Virus record (IMG/VR): IMGVR_UViG_3300017788_000103
Location: 1-31,842 of that record
Direction: 5' to 3' (one strand)
From: a virus
DNA: 31,842 bases
The notes under the pieces were generated by a model, which saw only the letters and a program-made list of their open reading frames with translations, did not search any database and had not been told where the DNA came from. The position numbers and the translations under genes were made by a program. Shown here one piece after another: positions 14,420 to 24,300 of the stretch (position 1 is its first letter; every line of letters begins with the position of its first letter).

Positions 14420-17065
14420 ATGCCTCTTCAGAAGTTTCCCATTCAGCAATTCGCTGGAGTTGATCGCAACTCTGCGGAAGGATCGGTAACGCCTAGGGAA
14501 CTACGGAACTTGTATTTCCGTAGAGCGAATGGTTTGTCGTTGTTTGGTGGTAGGGCATCTACGGATAGTACAACTAATGCTGCTTTGGTGACGTATGACG
14601 AAGCGAACTTGGCTTTGTTATCCAATAATACTGTGTGGACTAACACGTTTGAGTTGCTGACGTTGGACGCTGCAAAATTTGGAGCGAGTCCGTTAGTGTT
14701 GATTCCTCGCGGTGGGATCATCACGGAGTACAAGAAGACGTCAACTGGGTATGACGGCAGTGCGTTGATTCGTTCTCCGGATGGCGAGTTGACCGAAAGT
14801 GATGTTGCGCCTACGGTAACGTTTACGCAGGGTGGCGCTGGTCCGGACATTCCGATTGATACGTACGAGTTTTTGTGGATGCTAGAGGCTCCTACTGACG
14901 CTGGCTTTATTGCTTACGCTCTCGGATCTGATTCTTTTATGGTCACTGGGGCGGCTACTGAATATATTGAACTTACTTTGGATGATGTAATTCCTCAAGG
15001 GCATATCGTTCGTTTCTATTGGCGAACGACGCAGGCTGGATACACTAGGTTTGCTGCTCGTGTATCTAACGGGAACACTGCCGTTGATGTTCGTTTGCAG
15101 AGCGATGCGTTCTCTGCAACGATTGATGCTCTTGTAAATTTTGCGCCTAACCGTACTGAGTTGCATGAGGGTCGCAACTACGGGATTGCTACGGCTCGTC
15201 CGTTCTTATCTTTGCTGCCGGATTCTGCCGTGACTCGTAAGGATTCGTACTTCCAACGTCTTTTCTCGGAGGATAAAACCACGGCTGCTTTTACTGCTGT
15301 TGCGCCTCATGTTTTTTCCATCCAGGATGAAAAGTTGGAATGGAGGATTAGGCAGTTGAAAGTGACGCGCGTCACATCGAATGTCAATGTCGATGTGCCA
15401 TTGGTTTACATGCGTCGAGATAGCGATTTGACTAGGGCGTTGTCGGTATGGATTCGGTTTCCGGCAAACGGCGGCAAGCCTCAAGTGCATATCAAATACA
15501 AAACCACTACTTTGTCTGGCACTATTGATGGCGCCATTCCAGCCCTTAGTTCCGTTAGTAGTTCTACTCTTGAATTGAACGAGTTGAATTTGGCGTTGCT
15601 TATCAAAGAAGTAGATACTTCCATTAGTTCTACGAATCCTACGTTGAAATTTAGCATGAGTTACACGATTACGTCCGGAAGCGTTGGTTCCTTTAATGTG
15701 CAGGGCGTTGCAAAGCCAACCGAGATTACCGGCGTTATGAATGGTTGGGGAGATTGGGATGACGTTGATAATACTCGCGTCAGTTTGTTTGCAATGCCTG
15801 ATGCTTCTAGCTCGTGGGAAGTACGGTTTGTTTCAGCGGCTGCTCTAACCGGCACTCCGTCGAAGTCTTATTTTGCGAATGTGACTCATTATTTATCTGG
15901 ATTGTCATGGTCTCGAACGGCTACATGGACTCCTCCGCCAAGTCCAGAAACGTGGACTTTGGGTGGCGAGGCAAACGTTGTGCTGGTTACAGAACCAATT
16001 GACTTGCAGGATGTTGAATTGATTATTAGTCAACCTAGGAAGACGATTGTGTACAGCGCCGTGAACTCGGTGAATCGCGGAGTGTCCGGTAATTTGATTG
16101 CACTTACGGCGTCGGTCAGTAACGAGATTACGGCGTTGACTAGCACTCCTGCCGGGTTGTTGATCTTCATGGAGAACGAGACGTGGCTGTTGACGGGCAA
16201 TCCGGATGATTACTCTGCGTCTTCTGTGCAGCGTTTCAGCGGCACGTTAGGTTGCGATCAGGGCGTAATTCCGGCTAGGCTGGGCGGCGTTGTCTTCCCG
16301 ATTTATAAGGGCGAACTGTACATGGTGAGCCTGGGAATGGGCGATGTCGATTTCGGTACGGGTGTAGAGAACATTGGGCGTCCAGTGTGGCTGCGTGAGG
16401 ATGGATTCGTGCAGGTTGTTGCCGAACCGCAGTCGAACATGTTGGTTGCTCGCACTGTGTCGGGTCGAGTGTATCGGTACGATAGCGTCACGAAGTCGTG
16501 GATGGATGATCCTTTTTCGCTAGCCGGAAATAATAATCAAGCTATTGACAATCCCACGAATGCGTCACTTGTTATTCTAGAGGATAGTGATGATCTTCTT
16601 CTAGAGAATGGTGGATTGTTACGGTCGGAGGACACGTCCGATAACAATCGCATTCTGCTTTTGCCAGCATGTTTGTGTCAAGAGTTTGGCACTAGGTACT
16701 TGGTGCGTAACAAATTCGAGTACATGGATTTCACGCTTGAGGATGACGCGTACGCTTCTTGGTCGCATCTGGATTTGGGCGACAAGTTGACTGCGAAGCT
16801 GTGGCGTCGTTTGGAGATCGTGACTAGTGATTCTTACGTTGGTCCTCCCGTGCTAACGTATTCTGTGGATGGAGGGAGTGATCGCGTCGTGACTGGTGTT
16901 TCCTCTGGGAAAGGGCGATGGGTGTTCAACTTCTTCCGTGGCGATGTCGGCGCTTACTTGGATGCGAAGGTGGCGCTTCCTGGGTTTACTCGGGAGGATG
17001 TGTTGGAGGTTCCGATTGTGATTGAGGCTGCGTTGCGTAATCGGTCGAGAGGACGAGTGGCCTAA
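14420..17065 (+). CDS. tail nozzle / tail hub candidate, 881 aa
   Basis: ATG two bases after the preceding stop. This is a large, almost wholly beta-structured protein with few Lys/Glu-rich helices. It opens with QQFAGVDRNSAEGSVTPREL, typical of podovirus tail-tube or nozzle proteins that start by naming the surrounding ring contacts. The second half has repeating short strands (GLLIFMENETWLLTGNPDDY; GGVVFPIYKGELYMVSLGMG; SGRVYRYDSVTKSWMDDPF) that look like blades of a beta-propeller, as in the P22-type nozzle. Position after adaptors and before ejection proteins fits. A fibre-bearing hub is the alternative. Confidence 0.6.
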   Translation: MPLQKFPIQQFAGVDRNSAEGSVTPRELRNLYFRRANGLSLFGGRASTDSTTNAALVTYDEANLALLSNNTVWTNTFELLTLDAAKFGASPLVLIPRGGIITEYKKTSTGYDGSALIRSPDGELTESDVAPTVTFTQGGAGPDIPIDTYEFLWMLEAPTDAGFIAYALGSDSFMVTGAATEYIELTLDDVIPQGHIVRFYWRTTQAGYTRFAARVSNGNTAVDVRLQSDAFSATIDALVNFAPNRTELHEGRNYGIATARPFLSLLPDSAVTRKDSYFQRLFSEDKTTAAFTAVAPHVFSIQDEKLEWRIRQLKVTRVTSNVNVDVPLVYMRRDSDLTRALSVWIRFPANGGKPQVHIKYKTTTLSGTIDGAIPALSSVSSSTLELNELNLALLIKEVDTSISSTNPTLKFSMSYTITSGSVGSFNVQGVAKPTEITGVMNGWGDWDDVDNTRVSLFAMPDASSSWEVRFVSAAALTGTPSKSYFANVTHYLSGLSWSRTATWTPPPSPETWTLGGEANVVLVTEPIDLQDVELIISQPRKTIVYSAVNSVNRGVSGNLIALTASVSNEITALTSTPAGLLIFMENETWLLTGNPDDYSASSVQRFSGTLGCDQGVIPARLGGVVFPIYKGELYMVSLGMGDVDFGTGVENIGRPVWLREDGFVQVVAEPQSNMLVARTVSGRVYRYDSVTKSWMDDPFSLAGNNNQAIDNPTNASLVILEDSDDLLLENGGLLRSEDTSDNNRILLLPACLCQEFGTRYLVRNKFEYMDFTLEDDAYASWSHLDLGDKLTAKLWRRLEIVTSDSYVGPPVLTYSVDGGSDRVVTGVSSGKGRWVFNFFRGDVGAYLDAKVALPGFTREDVLEVPIVIEAALRNRSRGRVA

Positions 17066-18369
17066 TGGTAGGATTAGGAGCAATCCTAGGCGGTCTTGGC
17101 AGTCTCTTTGGCGGTTTTGCTTCCGCTCGTGCTACGCAGGCAGAGAATCGCCGTAATGCGCAGAACGCGAATCTTCAACGTAAGATGGAATTGGATATCT
17201 ACAATCGTCAGACTGGATTGGGTGTAGCTCAGGGCAACCTGGATCGCCGAATGCAGTTGACGCAAGAGAACATGCGTAATGCCCTTGGGATTTCTCAGGG
17301 GAACTTGCAGACTCGCTTGGGTATCGACACTCAGAACATCCAGAATGAAATGCTTGCGGATCGTTTCAATGTTGAGAATCGACGAGCGATTGATGAGTTG
17401 AACTTGGGTACCCGCATGGGTATTGATACGTCTACTCGGCAGGCGGCGAAACTTGAGGATCTTGCAGCGATGTTTAGGTCGTACGGTTCTCAACAGAATC
17501 CGTATTTGGCTGGCTTGGCTGGAGCAGCTGGCGCTGCCGGTAGGATTGATTCTAGTGATCAGCGTCGTTTGGCTGGATTGCTTGAGGGTGGCGATCCTTA
17601 CGCGGATCAGCAACGTCTTGCGGCGTTGAACATGATCAACATGGCTGGGCCGGATAATCGTGCGACGCTAGAGGCAGAAGCTATGCGTCAGTTGGAGCGT
17701 TCGACTGGCGCGTTGGATGCTTCTTTGGCGGCTCGCGGCATGTACTCGACTGGTGCCGCAGCTGGTGCGCAACGCGAGTTGACGGCAAGCACATTGGGTA
17801 ACTTAGCTCAGGCTATCGCGGCGGATAGGCAGGCTGCGCAGCAGATGCAAATGGCTGGACAGCAGGCTGCGGCTGGGATTTATGGCGGGTTGGGCCAGTC
17901 GATGATGGCTGGTCGGCAAGCTGCCGCTGGCATTTACGGTGACGTCAATCAACAACAGTTGGCTGGCACGTCGGCTGCTGGTCAATTGTATGGGCAGGCG
18001 GCTAACATTTACGGGCAGCAGCAGGCCGACATGATGGCAGGTTTGCAGAACGTTTATTCTAACGACGTGTGGGGTCGCGCCGGATTGAATCCCGCCGATT
18101 ACGCTTTGAATCCTGAGCAGTACACTATGGATAGCCTGAAATACCAGCTCGACTCCGGCAATTACCAACTTGATCCAAGCCAATTCCAGTTTGTTGTCGA
18201 TCAGTTTAATTTGAATCCTGATGACTTCATGATGGATGCGAATGGGTACATGATTCCCGTGCCTGGTATCAATAACGGCCTTGCGCTGCTGGCCGGTATT
18301 GGCGCCGGTTTGTCTGGCGGTGCTGGTATTTGGGCGCAAACGGAAAGATCTGGAGCGGGGGGTTTATGA
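17065..18369 (+). CDS. internal/ejection protein 1, 434 aa
   Basis: ATG overlaps the preceding TAA (TAATG). A Gly-rich hydrophobic N-terminus (GLGAILGGLGSLFGGFASA, residues 3-21) could insert in a membrane. A long Gln/Asn/Arg-rich helical region follows, with a recurring LGI/GNL-type pattern (ALGISQGNLQTRLGIDTQN). An Ala/Gly/Gln/Met-rich middle follows (QQAAAGIYGGLGQSMM; RQAAAGIYGDVNQQQL, two related segments near residues 270-300). Repeating LNPxDYALNPEQY / YQLDPSQF / FNLNPDDF units lie near 340-390. A second hydrophobic Gly stretch is near the C-terminus (LALLAGIGAGLSGGAGIW). This resembles podovirus ejection proteins (T7 gp14/P22 gp7 role) that cross the envelope with the DNA. Confidence 0.6.
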   Translation: MVGLGAILGGLGSLFGGFASARATQAENRRNAQNANLQRKMELDIYNRQTGLGVAQGNLDRRMQLTQENMRNALGISQGNLQTRLGIDTQNIQNEMLADRFNVENRRAIDELNLGTRMGIDTSTRQAAKLEDLAAMFRSYGSQQNPYLAGLAGAAGAAGRIDSSDQRRLAGLLEGGDPYADQQRLAALNMINMAGPDNRATLEAEAMRQLERSTGALDASLAARGMYSTGAAAGAQRELTASTLGNLAQAIAADRQAAQQMQMAGQQAAAGIYGGLGQSMMAGRQAAAGIYGDVNQQQLAGTSAAGQLYGQAANIYGQQQADMMAGLQNVYSNDVWGRAGLNPADYALNPEQYTMDSLKYQLDSGNYQLDPSQFQFVVDQFNLNPDDFMMDANGYMIPVPGINNGLALLAGIGAGLSGGAGIWAQTERSGAGGL

Positions 18370-21317
18370 GTTACCGTAGTCCTTTCCGTGATGTTGCCGA
18401 AGCTTTCTCTACCGTTGCGCCTAACATCGCTCAAGGCGTAGCGAACAGAGCGGATCGGCGACGCGAAGAAGATCAGTATGCGCGTACTGCCGCAGAGCGG
18501 CAAGTTCAAACTTTGATTCAACGCTTGGGCGAACTCAAAGCTTTGAATCCACAAGATGAAAAAGAGCGAGAACGAGTCGCTCAAAATATTACTTTGGTAA
18601 CTCAAGCCATGAATGCTTACCAGAACATTTTGACGCTTGAGCCTGGCAAGGCGTATCAAGCTTTTATGAATCTCGGCAAAGGAACATTTGCAGCTACAGA
18701 TTTTACTGCTGGCGTTACGCCTCGAGAACGAGATCCTAATCGTCCGCCAGCTCCCCGTCAACAATTTACTGTTCCAGAAATTCTCGGGCAAAGCGCAGGA
18801 ACGGTTTCTAGCAGTTTGTTGAACGCGGAAGAACGCAAATCGGTTCGTAATGCCAACTCAGAAATTGTTTTGCAAGCTTACAGGATGTTGACTAGCGGCT
18901 CTTTGGATCTTTCGAATCCGTTGATTAGCGATCAGTTGGCCACGATCATGACGAGCGTGGAGTTCTACAAAAACCTTGAGGTCAATCAGGGCGTTGATCG
19001 AATGCGCGATGATTTGCCCAGGCTTGTTGCGGCGTTGCGCACGACAATCATGCAAGATCCCAATTCGGCCGGGGCAGTTTTGCGCGATTTAGCTATGCAG
19101 ACTGCGCAAACTCAGACTGAACGAGCTATTCTAGAAACCGAATCTGCTCGCGCCAACTTGACGGCTCAGAACATTGAGCTGTCTTTCTTGAGAACGATGC
19201 GCGAACAAGACGTCGAGCTTCGTAATTTGAATATCAATCTAGCCAACGAAAACATTCGCGGATTGTCGTTTGCTAATTCCTCTCAACAGGTTGAGTTTTT
19301 TACTCGCACTGGTTTAACCGGCACTCCTGAACAGACGGCTGCTTTGCGGGCAATGTTTCCGCAGTTGTCTCAAGGGCAGTTTGATACATTGGCGCAAGAT
19401 CGTTTTACGGCTTTCAAATTAGGTTTGCAGCGTGAGGAAACGCGGGCTAACTTGGAGATAGATCAACTACAAACGGCTATCGATAATGCCAGAAGCGGAG
19501 AATCGCGAGCAAACGCCTTTGATGAAGCTAGGCTTTTGCAGATGCAGCAGGATTTGGATAGAGGCGAGTTTGTTCTTGAGCGGGAAGAGTGGATGCTTAA
19601 CCGAGATAAAAGTTTGTCTCATGTTCAAGACGCCACTAGTGCTTTGTCGTACGTGATGCAAGCGACGCAGCAAGGCGATGCGGCGGCGTTGAATATGGTT
19701 CTTCGCGAGATGCGTGATTCAAGCAGTTCAATCGGTGATTTTTATCGGAATGCTATGGATATCTCCGAGGTCGAGCGTCGTTATAGGTTTGCTTTGACCG
19801 ATGAGGATTTGCGCGAGAAGGATCAGGGTAGACGCGCTCAGCTTAGCGACATTCAGTATGAGATTGCTCGCACTGCCGCAGGTTCGGATTTGCTGGCTGC
19901 CGGTGTTCAGTTCGGGCAGTGGGCTGCTCAATCAATGACCGAAAGCGAGTTGGCTATTTGGCATGCCGAACAGATGCGGTTAGGTCGCGCTGTTCCTCCG
20001 TTGGACGTCATTCAGTTGCAGCGTGCTGCTCACATGATGACGTTGCAAAATCCGGTAAAGCAGGAGTTGTGGTCCCGGATCGAGATGCTAGCGGCAATGC
20101 CGATTGATTTCAATAATCCCGCTGCGTTGGATAGGGCGTTGGGTACCATCGATGGCTTGTTGCGCGATCCTGCTTTGGGTTTATCTCCTGAGATAGTAGA
20201 GACTTATTTGAACGGATTCGTGACGGCGCAGCAAAATAATTACGTTGGATTCAACGCCGAGCTTGAGGCTAATAGGTTGCGTAGCGATTTGCTTCGCGCT
20301 CAGATTGGCGAAAGTTACGTGAATGCTCAACAGGCTATGGTTGCTACAACTTCCGGTGGCGGTAGCATTGCTGGTTTCAACAATACGATGGATACGTTGA
20401 TTGGTGATGCCGAAACTACGTACGATGCGACGCGAACTTACGTTGCTTCTCTCGAAGCGATTGTTCAAAGCCGTGAGGAAGCTTTGATTGCTAACGGCTG
20501 TCGCGAACCGGGAAGAATTACGACCGACACGATGGGCGTAAGTACGTCTATGGTATCTCCGAATACTAGCGTAAATTGCGTTAGCGGAAATGCAGAATTG
20601 CTCGAGTACAGAACTTTGCTTGCTGCCGGTAGAGTTGACATGTCCGAAGCTTTGGCTACGTTGCAGGAATACACGGCCTTTCGTGCGGCGATTAATATAC
20701 CCGAGGCTCAACCTACTCCCGCGCCTACTCCCGCGCCTTCGCGTGATTCTGCTGGCTTTAGTGCCGCCACTGGTAATTATGGAGCACCTAATACTGTTGG
20801 AACGGGCAGAGGGGCAGCTGTCGTTCCCACTCCGGCCCCAGCCGCCGCTGCAGCTGCTGCGCCAGCGGCAGCTGCTCCTGCCGCCGCCGCCCCAGCCGCC
20901 GCTGCGGCTGCCGCACCTGCTGCCGCTCAAGCGCAACCCGCTTCCGGCAATCGCCAAACGAGCGGCACGACGAATCAAGCTGCGGCTGCCGCTAGCAGAA
21001 TTGCCGGTAACAACACTGCGGCAGCTGCCTCCCTTACGACAATTCTAAACAGCGGTATCTACGTAAGCTGGGCGCGTGGCTACAGCGGACCACTAACAAA
21101 CAATGGGCAGTATGCGTCGCCTTACGCTTACGCGATGGCGATTGCAACCCTGCCATATAGTCAACAGCAAGCCGCAAGAAATGATTTGTATCGGTACGTT
21201 TATAACAACGTTGCCGGTCCAGCCGTTTCCGCTCAGTTCGGAGCTCGTCGTCCTAGCGCCGCTCAACTTACTGCCATGACCAACCAAATTCTCACTGAGC
21301 TTTTTAGTGGAAGGTAA
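18366..21317 (+). CDS. internal/ejection protein 2, coiled coil with Ala/Pro linker, 983 aa
   Basis: I place the start at ATG 18366 (MSYRSPFRDVAEAF), in ATGA overlap and behind GGAGCGGGGGG; the GTG-type extension upstream re-reads the previous gene. Residues 30-500 are mostly charged, Gln-rich helices, probably coiled coil. Near residue 780 a Thr-Pro-Ala-Pro linker starts, followed by an Ala/Pro run at about 825-860. A compact C-terminal domain (about 885-983) with YVSWARGYSGPL and YSQQQAARNDLYRYVYNNV ends the protein. Size, order and composition fit a large internal virion protein ejected into the host. No transglycosylase or protease motif was found. Confidence 0.55.
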   Translation: MSYRSPFRDVAEAFSTVAPNIAQGVANRADRRREEDQYARTAAERQVQTLIQRLGELKALNPQDEKERERVAQNITLVTQAMNAYQNILTLEPGKAYQAFMNLGKGTFAATDFTAGVTPRERDPNRPPAPRQQFTVPEILGQSAGTVSSSLLNAEERKSVRNANSEIVLQAYRMLTSGSLDLSNPLISDQLATIMTSVEFYKNLEVNQGVDRMRDDLPRLVAALRTTIMQDPNSAGAVLRDLAMQTAQTQTERAILETESARANLTAQNIELSFLRTMREQDVELRNLNINLANENIRGLSFANSSQQVEFFTRTGLTGTPEQTAALRAMFPQLSQGQFDTLAQDRFTAFKLGLQREETRANLEIDQLQTAIDNARSGESRANAFDEARLLQMQQDLDRGEFVLEREEWMLNRDKSLSHVQDATSALSYVMQATQQGDAAALNMVLREMRDSSSSIGDFYRNAMDISEVERRYRFALTDEDLREKDQGRRAQLSDIQYEIARTAAGSDLLAAGVQFGQWAAQSMTESELAIWHAEQMRLGRAVPPLDVIQLQRAAHMMTLQNPVKQELWSRIEMLAAMPIDFNNPAALDRALGTIDGLLRDPALGLSPEIVETYLNGFVTAQQNNYVGFNAELEANRLRSDLLRAQIGESYVNAQQAMVATTSGGGSIAGFNNTMDTLIGDAETTYDATRTYVASLEAIVQSREEALIANGCREPGRITTDTMGVSTSMVSPNTSVNCVSGNAELLEYRTLLAAGRVDMSEALATLQEYTAFRAAINIPEAQPTPAPTPAPSRDSAGFSAATGNYGAPNTVGTGRGAAVVPTPAPAAAAAAAPAAAAPAAAAPAAAAAAAPAAAQAQPASGNRQTSGTTNQAAAAASRIAGNNTAAAASLTTILNSGIYVSWARGYSGPLTNNGQYASPYAYAMAIATLPYSQQQAARNDLYRYVYNNVAGPAVSAQFGARRPSAAQLTAMTNQILTELFSGR
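20181..20196. promoter_or_regulatory. variant palindrome copy (TTATCT-CCTG-AGATAG)
   Basis: Both inner C/G pairs of the consensus are replaced by the matched pair T/A, so the dyad is kept. It lies inside the ejection protein 2 gene and is in a different codon frame from the Ile-Pro-x-Asp copies. Confidence 0.3.
20690..20950 (+). repeat. GC-rich Ala/Pro low-complexity linker
   Basis: The DNA is made of repeated GCC/GCT/CCA/CCT-type codons encoding a Pro-Ala and poly-Ala run in ejection protein 2. It stands out from the surrounding, AT-richer codon use and is a likely hotspot for slippage. Confidence 0.75.
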
Positions 21318-21319
21318 AC

Positions 21320-24300
21320 GTGATTCAAGATCCGTTTGCTAGATTGCGAACAAGGCTCCAGGATCAACAGCAGGAGTTTGACCAAGAGCGGCAAAGGGTT
21401 CTTGGGATTTACGAACAAGAGCGTCAATCGGCAATGACGTCTATCCCGGGGATAAGCCAGGGATCTCCGTTGCTTTCTGGCTATCAACAACCTTTTGCTT
21501 TGCAATCAGCTGCTCCATTGTCCGTTCAGGGCGCTTCTGCAATGACTCCCGCCGCCAGTCAATACGGCGTTCCTCAACCGGACTTGGTAGAGCTTGGGCC
21601 AAGTGAAGGATGGTTTGAGAAGAGCACGCGATTTCTGTCAAACGTTTTGAGCCCGCTTTCTTTGGCTCAGGATATGCTTTTTGCTACTGCTGCGGGTTGG
21701 TCAGATCCCGACAAGAGCGTGCGGGATTATCTTTCAGAAATGGATTGGGCTACGTATGTCCCGATGGGCGCCATTCCTGAGCGTCCGGTTTCTGGAGAAC
21801 AACTGCTTAGACTAAATGGCGTAGAAGGCCAGAACGCTGCTTTTTGGGGCGGATTGGCTATGGATCTGGTTGCCGATCCACTTCTTGTAGGTGGCGTAGT
21901 TCGTGGCCTTGCCAGACTTGGCGAGCTTGTTGGAGCGGTTCGTGTATCGTCCAGTTTGAATCGTGCAGCTAACGCTATTGATACTGTCGCCGAAGCGACA
22001 ATGTTGGTGGGAGCGACGCCTACGGCCAGGGTTGTTTCTGCCGCCAGAACGCTTCCCGGTTTTCGTCAATTCGAGCAAGCCGTAACGAATAACGTAATCA
22101 ATCGTTATGTCCGTCCGGCGCTGGAGCCTCTTGCGCAGAGGACGGTCAATGCTCCAGAAGCACTTGGTGGCCGGTCTTATAGCCTTGGCGGATTGTTTGT
22201 GCAGGACGCTAGTCGTCTTGATACCGCTCCAGAGATCATTCGCGCTTCTACCGGGGTAAGCCAAGAGCTGGAAGAGGCAACGATGATTCAGTTGATTCGC
22301 GCCGATGCAATGGCTGGCGGCACTCGTTGGCGCGGCTGGCTCAGATCTTTTAATCGCAGCATGTCGGTGATGTACAACGTTCCAGTGCAGACCGTAAATA
22401 CTTTTACTCCTGCTACGTCTCGTTCAATCATGACTTCGGCTTACGCTCAAGCGGATCAGCTTGGCTTGACGATGACTAATGTAAATTTGACTCAGCCTTT
22501 GCGGCGAAATCCGAATGCCTTTTTGCCTAACAGGATGGGGCAGAGCCCCAGGATGCGGCAGGCCGTGCAGGAAGTTGATGAGATGTTGGCTGTTCAGCGT
22601 CAACCTGGGCGGATGCCGGCTAACGTTCGCGCCGAAGAAAGAGCCATGTTGAATCAGTTTAATAGCGAGGTGGCTAGACTGAGGCAGGTGGCCGTAAGAA
22701 ACGGCGATGATCCCGATGTGGTCGAGCAAGCTTATCGCGGTGTAGTTGAATCCTTCCAGCGGGTATCAGCCATTGAGGGTTATTTTGCTAGCGGTGCCGG
22801 GCCGATGCTGGAAATTTTTACTCAGAACCTTGGCGCCAGAATCGCCGAGTTTAGCGCCGCGAATCCCAATTTTGCTCGCGCAATCAATCGCGCTGGCGGT
22901 GTGGCTCACGTTACGCGAGAGGCTTGGCGCGAGTTGATTCGCTCCGGTCGCCGCAATGAAGCGGGGCAGCTTATGCCTCAGGGAATCCGGTTGAATCGTT
23001 CCAGAGCTGGTTTGCCCGGAGCTAATTACTTGAATCCTGCGGATAGGGCTTTGCTTACGTATCAGAACATGTTCCAGGATTACAATCAGATTGCTGGCTT
23101 GGATCTGCCGACGTACTTCAACAACTTGACGCGCGGTCATATGCGTCGAGCTTTCGGCACATTCATGGATGAGACGTCCTGGCAGTCTTACGTCAGCGAC
23201 ATGCGTGCCGGAAACATTGTTACGAATCGCATTGTGAACGATGCGGCAGTAAATGCTACTGTGCGACAAGCCGGATTAAATCGTCAAGTCGATTTGGCCG
23301 AGGAGTACATTCGTCAAATTAGTCCTCCGCCTCCGGTTGGTTCTCCCGTGCCTAGGCCGATGGGCGGTTTTGTAAACATGACCGACTTGGCGGAGTTCAT
23401 GCTTTCTCGCGGCGTAACTCCGAATCAATTCCGGCAGTATCAACGAGCATTCATAGCTGCGGCCCAACCCGAGCTAATCAGAGTAGCTGATCAGTTGGCT
23501 CAGTATGGTCGAGCCAACATCGGGCAGAACATCAACATACGTACGCCGCTTGGCACGGGTGCCGATACGTTGACAACGGCTAGGCAGAACTTGGGTGAGG
23601 ATGAAGTCGACACTTTGATGGAGTTGATGGATCCCATCGTGTCTCGGGCGCAGACTGCGGTCGCTGCCGGTACGGCAACTCGGCGTATGGAATCCTTGAC
23701 AGGTATCCTGAGGGAAGCGCAGGCTCGCGGTTTGATGGTGGATAGCGCGACAGCGGGAAACGTGGTTCCGAACTGGTGGGTGTCGGTTCCCGTTAATCAG
23801 GCTGGTTATCTTCAGGGATTAGGCGGCATGACGGTTCACCCAATGATTTATCGGGAAGTCAGGAATGTGATGACGGCTGGTCGACGAAGCCATCGGCAGG
23901 CTGGCGCGCTTCAAACGTTGCGTTCGATGATTACAGCTGGTTATTTGGCTTCTCCTGCAACTAGTGCGGCGAACATTGCTGGTGGATTCTGGACTGCCGC
24001 CATGTATGGCATTAGCCCTACGACTTTGATGCAGAACATGGTTGGCGTGTATCGGGATTGGCGGAGGTTGGGGCGCGACCTTCCGGAGTTGTCTCACATG
24101 CGCGGGATTGTTGATAACGGTCAAGCGCATACCGAAATCGTAAACATGGGCGGGGATCTCGGCAGCATTGCGAATTTGGGAGTGGGTGTTCGCGGTTTTT
24201 CTCAAGCGATCACGAATGGTGTGCGTCGCTATCACGAGATGTTGCGACGTCCATTCGGTACGGGTGCCCTTGGGTTGGGGTTCTTTGAGTTGAGCGAGGC

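Noticed and set aside
20181-20978. 265-codon minus-strand frame opposite ejection protein 2
   Set aside because: Its Ser/Arg/Gly-rich part is just the complement of the Ala/Pro linker; no start signals.
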